Positions 6,873-14,016 of a stretch of 14,016 nucleotides of DNA are shown here, piece by piece (position 1 is the first letter of the stretch; each line of letters starts with the position of its first letter). Where the stretch lies: assembly GCA_017626625.1 (NCBI GenBank), contig JAGAIK010000099.1:1-14016 (forward strand), given 5' to 3'. The notes under the pieces were generated by a model, which did no database searches, was not told the DNA's origin, and saw only the letters and a list, made by a program, of their open reading frames with translations. The stretch is from Roseburia sp. (GTDB lineage Bacteria; Bacillota; Clostridia; Lachnospirales; Lachnospiraceae). The translations under genes and the position numbers were made by a program.

Positions 6873-7748
6873 TCATGAATTGCCACTTTTTGTTAAGACA
6901 AGCCCCATACTGCAAAACAGCAGGGCTCCGCTGCCGAGCCCAAAAAGAAATGCCTTTCTTCTTTCCGCCTGCTCCGCCAGTTCCAATATGCTTTTTTCAA
7001 GTCCCGCTTCCGCCGCCAGTTCTTCCCGCCAGCTTTCCCAATTTGCCTGCCAGCCGGAAAAATCCGACCACTTTCCCGGCACCAGCCCAAGCACCTGTTC
7101 AATCCGACTTTCTCCTGTGTGAGTAAGAAGCATTTCCCCCAGCCCGTAGCTGTCTTTAAAGTTCCTTGCCCGCTCCTTTGTATTTCCGCTCTTTTCTAAG
7201 GTTATCCGGTTAAAAACCGTCGTATCTTTCGTCTCCTGGACAACCAGAATATCCTCCGGCTCCCGCAGTACCCCACGCACCGACAGTATTCTGCCCTCCC
7301 ACAGAACCTTAAGCCCCTCCGCCCTGCGGCTTTCAAACAACTGCTCCGCCGTGCTTTCGCCCAACAGGCAGCCTTCCGTATCCTCCGCCCCAAGAATTTT
7401 TCCATGGGGAATCAGATATTCCGACGTGCCGCAGAGCCGCAAAAGCGTGGTGTCCGTGCTGCGAAAACCGTCCTCATCCGTTACCCGCGCCGTCTCTTCC
7501 CGCCATGCTGTAAATCCGACGGGATTTTCTTTCTCCTGTTCCATTTTTCGGATATTTTCTGCCTGTGCCAGTGTGATTCCTCCGGAACTGCTGTTTTCCC
7601 CCTCTGTTCCGACCGTATTTGTCACGGCCAGGGTAATTCCTGTTTTCGAAAAATCATTTTTTTCCCAAAAGATACTTCCCAGAATCCCGAAAAGCACTGC
7701 CCCTGTCAGACAGACGGCAAAAACCGCCCATCTGACGCTGCGCCTCAC
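6873..7748 (-). CDS. MacB periplasmic-core-like membrane protein, half-permease
   Basis: A 291-residue protein with membrane segments at about 8-28 and 267-286 around an extracellular domain. That domain contains LAQAENIRKMEQE, FTAWREETARVTDED, a central ILGAEDTEGCLL and a VRGVLREPEDILVVQ stretch. This order resembles the extracellular core (MacB_PCD) of MacB/FtsX-type ABC permeases as found in Clostridia. A full permease has three more membrane segments after the core; here only one is present, so the protein is like its first half. The start is GTG, overlapping the adaptor stop (GTGA) without a ribosome binding site, so translation is probably coupled. It ends the operon. Its role may be to dock the adaptor or sense an extracellular ligand. 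The family link is by recognition and not certain; the ORF itself is well supported. Confidence 0.7.
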   Translation of the reverse strand: MRRSVRWAVFAVCLTGAVLFGILGSIFWEKNDFSKTGITLAVTNTVGTEGENSSSGGITLAQAENIRKMEQEKENPVGFTAWREETARVTDEDGFRSTDTTLLRLCGTSEYLIPHGKILGAEDTEGCLLGESTAEQLFESRRAEGLKVLWEGRILSVRGVLREPEDILVVQETKDTTVFNRITLEKSGNTKERARNFKDSYGLGEMLLTHTGESRIEQVLGLVPGKWSDFSGWQANWESWREELAAEAGLEKSILELAEQAERRKAFLFGLGSGALLFCSMGLVLTKSGNS

Positions 7749-9082
7749 TGCTGCCGCAGGCGCACTCTGTCGCCTGCCTGTAAGTATGTATCTGAATCCG
7801 TGACAATGAGATTTTCACTGTTTAACACACCATCCTCCAATGCCGCATAGCTGCTGTTCTTTTCCAGAATCTTTACCTCCACCTTTCTGGTAAAATACTG
7901 TTTTCCCAGCACCGTACTCTTTTGCTCCGCCACATAGACATAGGTGCTGTTCTGCTCCGTATGGACTGCGGCGAGGGGCACTGCCGTATTGTAAACTTCG
8001 GACTGTTTTGTGACAGTAATTTCTGCGCTTTCACCCATGGGAAAGCTTTCTGCGTGCTCTTCGGAGGTGATGGTCAGCTCTGCGGCGCCTCCCTCCGTCT
8101 GCTTTATTCCCGTCACGGAAAAATCCTCATATTTTGTCCCGCTCTTTTCCACGGTAACGGCATCGCCTACCTCCACATAGCGGGCGTCCTCTTTGGAAAT
8201 TTCTGCTGAAAGCCTGGCGCCTCCCTCCGTGGAGGTCATGGTAAAGGCCGCTGTATCGGTAGTTTTCTGCCCCGTCTGTACCAGCACTCCCGTCACTGTC
8301 CCCGCCGTCTCCGCCATAATTTTCCCTCCCTCTTCCTCCAGCTTTTCATAAGCTTTCAGACTTTCCTCCTTCTGTGCTATGCTAAGGGCATTGATTTCTG
8401 CGGAATTGTCCGCCGTTCCGGTTTCACTGGCATCCTCTAATGCCCGCGCCGCCGCAGTCACCGCTTCCTCCATAGTCTCCTCTGTATCCTCGAGTGCCTG
8501 CTTTTTTTCAAAATACGCCTGCCACAGCTCCGCCTTTTTCGTCTCCGCTTCCTCCTGGGTCATACCCTCTGCGCCTCCCGCAGAAAAGCTGTCAATGGCG
8601 TCCTCTGCCTGCTGCAATTCTTCTTCCCCGCGGCGCAGGGCTTCCTCCTGTTTCTTTTGCGCCCTCTCATAATCCTCCTGCGTCCGTTTCTTTTGTTTTT
8701 CCTTTTCTTCCCGGGCTGCCGCCTGATTTTGCTCCGCCGCTTCATTTTGCAGTTGCAGCGCCCGGATTTCATCCCGCAAATCCCTTTCCGTCTCCGCTAA
8801 CTGCTCCGGGTCAACCTCTGCCAAAACCGTTCCCGCCTCCACAAATTCCCCCTCCTGCACATAAACGGTTCTTACCAGCAAACCTGCCTCTGTCATTACC
8901 GGAAATTCCAGTCCCTTTTCTGCCGATGCGACGGCGCTTACGATATGTTCAATCTTCTTTGCCGTAAAGGGTTCCACTGACACCTGCGCCACCAGAAAAC
9001 TGTCCGCAGCCCTTGACACCACGGTAAAAAACAGCATTACCGCCAGCAATATGACAAATGCCTTTGCCCAAAATTTATTCAT
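7745..9082 (-). CDS. HlyD/MacA-like membrane fusion (adaptor) protein
   Basis: A 445-residue single-pass membrane protein. Residues 5-25 anchor it in the membrane. The first half of a lipoyl/barrel hybrid motif is at about 60-92 (VQEGEFVEAGTVLAEVD), a long Glu/Lys/Gln-rich coiled-coil hairpin at about 93-255, the second lipoyl half at 255-282 (ETAGTVTGVLVQTGQ), a beta-barrel domain at 290-360 and a membrane-proximal domain to 445. This is the domain order of MacA/YknX adaptors that work with MacB-type exporters. I chose the ATG at 9082 because AGGAGG lies seven bases upstream and the membrane anchor follows directly. A GTG at 9193 in the same frame overlaps the permease stop but adds an Arg/Lys-rich 37-residue leader unlike the family. 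It is unusual for such an adaptor to follow sugar-importer permeases. Confidence 0.88.
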   Translation of the reverse strand: MNKFWAKAFVILLAVMLFFTVVSRAADSFLVAQVSVEPFTAKKIEHIVSAVASAEKGLEFPVMTEAGLLVRTVYVQEGEFVEAGTVLAEVDPEQLAETERDLRDEIRALQLQNEAAEQNQAAAREEKEKQKKRTQEDYERAQKKQEEALRRGEEELQQAEDAIDSFSAGGAEGMTQEEAETKKAELWQAYFEKKQALEDTEETMEEAVTAAARALEDASETGTADNSAEINALSIAQKEESLKAYEKLEEEGGKIMAETAGTVTGVLVQTGQKTTDTAAFTMTSTEGGARLSAEISKEDARYVEVGDAVTVEKSGTKYEDFSVTGIKQTEGGAAELTITSEEHAESFPMGESAEITVTKQSEVYNTAVPLAAVHTEQNSTYVYVAEQKSTVLGKQYFTRKVEVKILEKNSSYAALEDGVLNSENLIVTDSDTYLQAGDRVRLRQQ

Positions 9083-9189
9083 CCTGCTTCCTCCTGCTAT
9101 GTAAATACGGTACTTTCCCGATAAATACACTCCGTCCTTGGCACTTTCTTTGCGGCAGCAGCCCAAAGCTTTACCGCTCCGCCGGTTTC

Positions 9190-10101
9190 TCACAGCTTCA
9201 CCGCCCCTGCCGCAATCCCTCTTGCCAGATTATCGCTCCCCGCCAGAAACAAAAACAACGGCGGCAGCAATGCGATAAGGGACGCACAGAAGGCAAATCC
9301 CGTCTGCCCCATCGCAATCTCCGGCAGATACAGCGACAACGGATAGAGCGTCTTATCCTTCAAAAAAGCAATGGGCTGCTCTATCATGCTAAAACATTCT
9401 AAAAACTGTAACAGCAGCGCCGAGACAATCCCCGTCCTTCCAAGGGGAAGCCCCACCAGAAGGAACATTCTCATTTCCCCTGCTCCGTCCACCCGCGCCG
9501 CCTCTAAGATTTCCTCCGGCACTTCCAAAAAAAAGCGGTACATTAAGAACACGGAAAAGGTGGAAAACACCCCCGGTAAAATCACCGCCCACAGGGTATT
9601 GTTGAGCCCCATTCCCTCCAACACCAGATACTCCGACAGCATCATCACCTGAAAGGGCATCATCATAAGAAGAAGATACATCTGATAGATTGCTTTTTTC
9701 CCGAAAAACGAATACCGTGCCAGCCCCCAGGCGGCAGGCACTGCCAGAAAAGTCTGCCCCAAAATAATCCCTGCGGTAAGTTTCATGGTGTTCCAGAACA
9801 TGTGGAAAAATTCCGGGGAATCAAACAACACCTCCACCACATTTTTCAACGTGGGATAGAGCGGAATCAGCCGCCAGCAGGCATATCCCTCCTGCCCGGT
9901 AAATACCGGGGACAGATACTCCGACAGCTCTGCCTCTCCCATGATGCTTCCTGTCACAAGAAAAAAAAGCGGACTGACCATAAATACCGCAAAAAATATC
10001 TGGATTGCCTTGAGGCATATCCATATTGCCCTGCGGCATATCCGCCCTGCCGCGGCAGTTTTTCTTTCCGCTGTCCTTTTTCTTTTCATCTTCTCTGTCA
10101 T
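9190..10101 (-). CDS. Carbohydrate ABC transporter permease, MalG/UgpE type
   Basis: A 303-residue inner-membrane permease of the CUT1 importer group. Six membrane segments can be traced. The ATPase-docking EAA loop reads EAARVDGAGEMRMFLLVGLPL at about 200-220, with the conserved Asp-Gly-Ala; the C-terminus ends in ARGIAAGAVKL, typical of MalG-like partners. The start has GAGAGGAAAAG directly upstream and lies 12 bases after the partner permease gene. It should pair with the permease at 10114-10944 and receive solute from the lipoprotein at 10955-13261. No ATPase gene is present in the operon, so a shared MsmX-like ATPase from elsewhere would be needed. The first 35 residues form a basic leader longer than usual. 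The substrate is unknown. Confidence 0.92.
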   Translation of the reverse strand: MTEKMKRKRTAERKTAAAGRICRRAIWICLKAIQIFFAVFMVSPLFFLVTGSIMGEAELSEYLSPVFTGQEGYACWRLIPLYPTLKNVVEVLFDSPEFFHMFWNTMKLTAGIILGQTFLAVPAAWGLARYSFFGKKAIYQMYLLLMMMPFQVMMLSEYLVLEGMGLNNTLWAVILPGVFSTFSVFLMYRFFLEVPEEILEAARVDGAGEMRMFLLVGLPLGRTGIVSALLLQFLECFSMIEQPIAFLKDKTLYPLSLYLPEIAMGQTGFAFCASLIALLPPLFLFLAGSDNLARGIAAGAVKL

Positions 10102-10113
10102 CTTTTCCTCTCT

Positions 10114-10944
10114 TCACTGCCGCTCTAACGTCCTCTGCAACGCCCACACAGCGGCTCCGGCGACCAGGGCAAGGAGTACTGCTCCCGCCACCATCTTGTC
10201 CACCGACAGGCTCAAAAACCAGTTATTGAACACGTGCTGCAGCAAATAAATGCTCTCCTGGGGATAATTTCCCGCCACAAGATATGCTTCCCTGAAAACC
10301 TTAAAGGAGTTCAGAAAGGAAAACACTGCAATGGTAAATGCCGCCGGGCGGATACAGGGCAGCGTAATATAAAAGAAAGCCGCCGCCCGCCCTGCTCCGT
10401 CAATTTCCGCCGCCTCATACACCGTTTGGGGAATGCCGTCTAACGCTGCAATCCACAGTACCATGACATAGCCCGTATTTTTCCAGAGATAACTCCCCAC
10501 CAGCACTCCAAAAGCGCTTCCTGTATTCATCCAGTCCACAGGCGTCCCGCCCAGGGAAGCCGCCACCCCGTTTACCAGTCCGTGGGAATCAAACAGCAGC
10601 TTCCACAGCAATGCCACGCAGGCGGCAGGAACCGCCATAGGAACCAGATAGCAGTTTTTTAAAATCCCCGCTGCCTTTCCCGTGCTATAGACAAGAACTG
10701 CCAGCAGCAGGGATAAAAGGAGCAGCAGCGGCAGACAGACCAGGGTAAATTTTACAGTATTGCCTGCCGCAAGGCGGAATGCCTCATTTGTTAAAACCAG
10801 TTTAAAGTTTTCAAATCCGCAAAAGCCTCCCGCCGTCCGCACAAAGGCACGCCGCACCACATCGAGAAAAGGCAGCAGCAAAAACAGACACACCCCGGAA
10901 AAATGCGGCAGAACGAAAAGATATCCGGTATATTTTTTCTTCAT
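10114..10944 (-). CDS. Carbohydrate ABC transporter permease, MalF/UgpA type
   Basis: A 276-residue membrane protein, the first of the two importer permeases. Residues 8-30 form the first membrane segment (YLFVLPHFSGVCLFLLLPF), typical of UgpA/LacF-like proteins. The EAA loop is at about 177-197 (EAAEIDGAGRAAAFFYITLP), with Asp182-Gly183-Ala184. Five or six membrane segments are visible. The start follows AGGAAGA, 10 bases after the stop of the solute-binding lipoprotein gene, so the three importer genes are clearly one operon. The length is slightly short for the family (usually about 290-310), because the N-terminal leader is short. The substrate cannot be told from the sequence. Confidence 0.92.
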   Translation of the reverse strand: MKKKYTGYLFVLPHFSGVCLFLLLPFLDVVRRAFVRTAGGFCGFENFKLVLTNEAFRLAAGNTVKFTLVCLPLLLLLSLLLAVLVYSTGKAAGILKNCYLVPMAVPAACVALLWKLLFDSHGLVNGVAASLGGTPVDWMNTGSAFGVLVGSYLWKNTGYVMVLWIAALDGIPQTVYEAAEIDGAGRAAAFFYITLPCIRPAAFTIAVFSFLNSFKVFREAYLVAGNYPQESIYLLQHVFNNWFLSLSVDKMVAGAVLLALVAGAAVWALQRTLERQ

Positions 10945-10954
10945 GCTTCTTCCT

Positions 10955-13261
10955 CTACTCCGCCAGATAGAGACTGCACTTTTTCATAATTTCGCTGACT
11001 GCTTCTTCCACCGTCATGTCTCCTTTTAACGCCTTTTCTCCCTGCTCTAAGACAATTTCCTTTATCACCCGGTCCATACAGGCGGGCTTTTCTGCCGATT
11101 CTAAAATTCCGGTAATTTTGTCAAGTTCTTCCGGAGTGGGATTTTCGAATGTCATCTCAAAAAAATCTCCCTCATCCGTGGAAACCGCAATTCCGCCCTG
11201 GGAATACTCATCATAACGGTTTGCCGCATCCTCCACCACCTCTTCATAGGCAGTGCGATTCACCGGAAACCCACTGAAAGAGTAAGCACCGCATTCCGCC
11301 CCTAAAAGCGCCTGCAAAAACTCTTCCGCCTCCCCGCTTTTTTCGGTCTGGCTGCTTATACCTGCTAACTGGCAGGGCACAAAGCTCTTTACCGTCTCCC
11401 GATCTGCCAGCTCATAGTCAATGCCATACTGTGACTTCATGGAATATACGGTAGTAAATTCCGTCATGCTGACAATCGTACCGTAATTCAATTTTGAGGT
11501 TTTTAAGGCAACTCCTGTGGCGTCTAACGTTCCTATGGTATCTGACGCCATGCCTCCATAGGAATAATAAACATCTTCGCTTTCCGTGGGTTCTGCATCG
11601 TAAATCTGCTTTGCGCAGCTTAGGTATTCCTTTACCGCCTCTTCAGTCAGTTTCCCGTCACTCTCCATCCAGGCGGCGGAATCCGCAGCATACAGTTTTT
11701 CCAGTAAGTTTTCCGCACTTCTCATAGGGAAAATTTTACTCTCCCCCGCCGTCTTTTTCCCCGTCATAAAATCCGCCAGCTTTTTCAGGCTGCTGCCTGC
11801 CTCCACTGCCTCTTCCTCCCCGTTTACCAGACTGACATAAAACCTCGCCGGAAACTGGTAAATGGCTCCGTCGCTGTCATACGCCTGTCTGACATTCTCA
11901 AAAATACCGTCCTTCCCAGCAATTTCCTCTATCACAGGGCTGATATCCGCTAACATTCCCTTTTCTATGTATTTCTCCGCCGGAAGTCCGTCTAAAATCA
12001 GCACGTCCGGTCCGCTTCCCGCCAAAATGTCCGTATTGAGGGCACGGACAGCGTCCTCCGCCGTCATGCCGTCATCACCGGAAAGCCCGATTTGAAGATT
12101 TACATACACATCCTGATGCTCCTTTTGATATGCCGAAATCACCTGCCGTAAAAAGGAGGAATCCTCTAACGCATAAACTTTCAGTTCCGTTTCCGGGACA
12201 GAGGGCGCATCCTTATCATAGGAATACTTTAACAGCTTAGCCTCGCCCTGGCTTCCCACTGCTGTCAGCAGAAAATGTTCTTCGTCCACCATTACCAAAT
12301 CCAGAAAACTCACCGTAGTATCTCCCATGGAAGTCAGGGAACCGTTAATCAACTGTTCGCTGACACTGCCCCCTGGGGTATGACAGAATAATCCCTGATG
12401 GTTCACATAAAAAATAACCTCTCCGCCGTTTTCTCCGGCAAATACCAGCGGTTTTCCCGAATCGCTCACTGTCTCCGAAAGAGAACTGTCCGCCGCCAGC
12501 ATATCATTTAACACGGTTTCCTCCTCTAAAAGTTCCCCCGTTGTACTGTCAAACAGGACAGCCTCACCTTCCGCCACTGCCAGCACCTTATTTCCTGCCA
12601 CTCCGAAATGCCGGATATACTTTTCTTCCAGGTCCTGTAACAGTTCACAATTTCCGGTTGTTAAATCTACTTTATAGAAATGACTATTCAGATTTTCTAT
12701 CAAAAGACTGCCCTCTGCGTCAAATGCACTTCCGGTAATGTTTAACGCATAGTCCTGCTCCTGGTTCTCCATATCCGGCAATGTCAGTTCCCGTTTCTCC
12801 ACGCTGCCGTCCGGGAGGATAAGCCCCAGAAGAAGTCTGTCGTCATTTTTTGAAAGGATACCCACCGTCCCGTCCGCGCTGATTGCAGCCGTGTCAATAT
12901 AGCCGGCGAAAATCTCTGTCGCCGCCTCCAGGTCGATATCCCGGACCTTCCAGCTTTCTCCTTCATCTGCGGTTTCCTGAATCTGATAAATATTTTCTTT
13001 GTCATTCCATAGAAATAAGGCAATGGTTCCGTTCTCCAACAATGCCGTGTCATACAGTCTCCTTATATTTTCCGGTAGCGGAAGCTCCGTTTCCAGAAAT
13101 CTTCCCTTTCCGCCTGTCCCTCCTTCCTCTGCAAGAAGCTCCGTTGCCCCATTAGTTTCCCCTGTGGACGGGGAAGTCTTTTTACAACCGCCAAGTCCGG
13201 CTGTCATAAGCACCAGGCAAAGCAGCAGGCTTATCAGCCTTGTCATATTTTTTCCGTTCAT
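10955..13261 (-). CDS. Lipoprotein with propeller-like N-terminal half and extracellular solute-binding domain
   Basis: A 768-residue exported lipoprotein, first gene of the operon. The signal peptide has basic residues (KNMTR), a leucine-rich core and the lipobox LGGC, with Cys26 as the lipidated residue. Residues of about 40-350 look like repeated beta strands of a propeller; an Asp-box, TADEGESW, lies at 97-104 and related strand-turn patterns follow (for example FDSTTGELLEE). From about 359 the chain resembles a type 1 solute-binding protein (LKVYALEDSSFLRQVISAYQ; LAGSGPDVLILDGLP at about 413-427). I chose the ATG at 13261 because GGAAAGGA lies about eight bases upstream; an ATG at 13279 would add six residues but includes that site. 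Known single-domain binding proteins are about 400-450 residues, so the N-terminal half is an addition. Ligand unknown. Confidence 0.88.
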   Translation of the reverse strand: MNGKNMTRLISLLLCLVLMTAGLGGCKKTSPSTGETNGATELLAEEGGTGGKGRFLETELPLPENIRRLYDTALLENGTIALFLWNDKENIYQIQETADEGESWKVRDIDLEAATEIFAGYIDTAAISADGTVGILSKNDDRLLLGLILPDGSVEKRELTLPDMENQEQDYALNITGSAFDAEGSLLIENLNSHFYKVDLTTGNCELLQDLEEKYIRHFGVAGNKVLAVAEGEAVLFDSTTGELLEEETVLNDMLAADSSLSETVSDSGKPLVFAGENGGEVIFYVNHQGLFCHTPGGSVSEQLINGSLTSMGDTTVSFLDLVMVDEEHFLLTAVGSQGEAKLLKYSYDKDAPSVPETELKVYALEDSSFLRQVISAYQKEHQDVYVNLQIGLSGDDGMTAEDAVRALNTDILAGSGPDVLILDGLPAEKYIEKGMLADISPVIEEIAGKDGIFENVRQAYDSDGAIYQFPARFYVSLVNGEEEAVEAGSSLKKLADFMTGKKTAGESKIFPMRSAENLLEKLYAADSAAWMESDGKLTEEAVKEYLSCAKQIYDAEPTESEDVYYSYGGMASDTIGTLDATGVALKTSKLNYGTIVSMTEFTTVYSMKSQYGIDYELADRETVKSFVPCQLAGISSQTEKSGEAEEFLQALLGAECGAYSFSGFPVNRTAYEEVVEDAANRYDEYSQGGIAVSTDEGDFFEMTFENPTPEELDKITGILESAEKPACMDRVIKEIVLEQGEKALKGDMTVEEAVSEIMKKCSLYLAE

Positions 13262-13300
13262 TTGTACTTTCCTTTCCATGTATTTTTCAGATACCCCTTC

Positions 13301-13306
13301 GGTATA
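13301..13306 (-). promoter_or_regulatory. Possible -10 element of the transport operon
   Basis: On the - strand the sequence reads TATACC, 40 bp before the operon start codon. No consensus -35 lies 17 bp upstream; instead TTTAAA repeats begin there, which fits a promoter that needs an activator. Tentative. Confidence 0.3.
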
Positions 13307-13328
13307 ACCTTATCCTATCAGAACTTCC

Positions 13329-13400
13329 TTTAAACTTTCTTTAAATGTGCCTTTAATTTTCCAGCAGTTTTAAAGCTCACTTTTTAAAGAAACTTTTAAG
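13329..13400. promoter_or_regulatory. Array of TTTAAA-like repeats, putative response regulator sites
   Basis: Six copies of TTTAAA or close variants lie between the divergent genes: 13329, 13340, 13352 (TTTAAT), and 13369, 13383, 13395 (TTTAAG). Spacings within the two groups are 11-14 bp, near one helical turn. OmpR-family regulators commonly bind such tandem repeats. The left group is placed to act on the transport operon, the right group on the response regulator gene. The region is AT-rich, so part of the pattern could be chance. Confidence 0.5.
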
Positions 13401-13410
13401 ACTATTATGA

Positions 13411-13416
13411 TATAAT
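13411..13416 (+). promoter_or_regulatory. -10 element of the response regulator gene
   Basis: A perfect TATAAT lies 43 bp before the start codon. The position of the -35 box (about 13388-13393) has no consensus match and falls within the TTTAAA repeat array, as in promoters activated by OmpR-type regulators, possibly by the gene's own product. Confidence 0.6.
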
Positions 13417-13458
13417 GAACGCAAAAGCAATATTCTGAAAAGAAAAGGAAAAATACTT

Positions 13459-14016
13459 ATGCAGATTTTACTTATCGAGGACGACAAAAACCTATGTGAT
13501 ACATTGGCTTTCCAGTTGAAACAGGAACACCATGAGATAACGGTCTGCCACGACGGCAGAGACGGACTGGATTTATTTTTGCAGGACGCCTACGACCTGG
13601 TTCTTTTAGACCGTATGCTGCCCACCATGAACGGGCTTCTGGTTTTAAAGAAAGCGAGAGCCGCCGGAATCAAAACCCCGGTCATCGTCATCACGGCTTT
13701 AGGGGAGCTTTATGACCGGATTGAAGGGCTTGACGGCGGTGCAGACGATTACATGGTAAAACCCTTCGCCTACGAAGAACTGTCGGCACGAATCCGCTCC
13801 CTCGGCAGGCGCAGCGGCAAATGGGAAGCCCACGAAGCCCTCTCCTACGGCGATATCTCCTATGATGTGGTATCCCGCCAGCTAAACGGTCCAGAGGGCA
13901 GCCTGATGCTCTCCGGCAGGGAAGGCAGGTTAGCGGAGGTCTTTCTGCGGGAGCCGGAAACCCTGCTGCGCCGCCTGGTCATCCTCTCCCGCGTCTGGGG
14001 TGCCGACGCCGCCGTG
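13459..14016 (+). CDS. OmpR-family response regulator (3' end outside window)
   Basis: The first 186 codons of a two-component response regulator. The receiver domain covers residues 1-115 with acidic pocket E7/D8/D9, phosphate acceptor D51 (in LVLLDRMLPTMNG), T79 and K101 (in MVKPFAYEEL). From about 128 begins the winged-helix DNA-binding domain (LSYGDISYDVVSRQL, then LSGREGRLAEVFLREP), cut by the window end; about 35-40 residues are missing. The start is supported by AAGGA about nine bases upstream. A sensor kinase gene probably follows outside the window. It is divergent from the transport operon, with a repeat array between, so control of that operon and of itself is likely. The family call is secure; the signal is unknown. 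Confidence 0.95.
   Translation, partial: MQILLIEDDKNLCDTLAFQLKQEHHEITVCHDGRDGLDLFLQDAYDLVLLDRMLPTMNGLLVLKKARAAGIKTPVIVITALGELYDRIEGLDGGADDYMVKPFAYEELSARIRSLGRRSGKWEAHEALSYGDISYDVVSRQLNGPEGSLMLSGREGRLAEVFLREPETLLRRLVILSRVWGADAAV

Noticed and set aside
8494..8967. Long proline- and serine-rich open frames on the + strand opposite the adaptor gene
   Set aside because: They mirror the Glu/Lys-rich coiled-coil codons of the real gene on the other strand and have no ribosome binding site.
7083..9193. Longer adaptor start at GTG 9193 overlapping the permease stop
   Set aside because: The 37-residue extension is basic and unlike the family, while the ATG at 9082 has AGGAGG at seven bases and is directly followed by the membrane anchor.
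9941..10128. Repeated GGCATATCC-like motifs near the start of the second permease gene
   Set aside because: Short imperfect similarity within coding sequence for a basic, Ile/Arg-rich leader; no structure beyond that.
1..14016. CRISPR arrays, tRNA or rRNA genes, T-box leader for glnS
   Set aside because: No regularly spaced direct repeats, cloverleaf or T-box sequence was seen; the 169-bp gap before glnS lacks the conserved T-box elements.

Overview
The window looks like a chromosome segment of an anaerobic Gram-positive bacterium of the Clostridia, most likely a Lachnospiraceae-type gut organism. The reasons are strong AGGAGG-type ribosome binding sites, a lipoprotein-type substrate-binding protein, carbohydrate-type (CUT1) ABC permeases, a clostridial-style GlnRS, a DUF2225 protein and small Fst-like toxin loci. 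I assign the family by recognition of these proteins, not by a search.

Layout. (1) 15-1235, + strand: argG (argininosuccinate synthase), ending in a strong hairpin terminator. (2) 1240-2451: two paralogous copies of a roughly 380-bp module, 832 bp apart. Each copy carries a bidirectional hairpin, a toxin promoter, a 31-codon membrane peptide gene, a 12-bp hairpin terminator, and a consensus sigma-A promoter firing back towards the peptide gene. The geometry is that of a par/Fst-type type I toxin-antitoxin locus. Between the copies lies a decayed 3' fragment of an ATP-binding (AlbA/Schlafen-type) regulator gene, cut off exactly at the edge of copy 2. (3) 2496-6703, - strand: glnS, a DUF2225 zinc-finger-like protein and a MocR-type GntR/aminotransferase regulator, possibly one transcript. 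(4) 6873-13261, - strand: a five-gene operon encoding a lipoprotein with a propeller-like N-terminal half and a solute-binding C-terminal half, two sugar-type ABC permeases, an HlyD/MacA-like membrane-anchored adaptor with a long coiled coil, and a small protein resembling one half of a MacB permease. No ATPase is encoded. (5) 13459-14016, + strand: an OmpR-family response regulator, cut by the window end. It is divergent from the operon across a 197-bp intergenic region holding six TTTAAA-like repeats.

How the genes may work together. The response regulator and the operon look like a sensing-plus-transport unit. The mix of importer-type permeases with an efflux-type adaptor and a MacB-like extracellular domain is the most unusual protein-level feature here. 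The clearest RNA-level discovery is the toxin-antitoxin pair: each copy's putative antisense RNA matches its own toxin start region, and the shared terminator stems differ in sequence but both pair perfectly. Proteins 2-4 (GlnRS, DUF2225, MocR) look like ordinary chromosomal genes.
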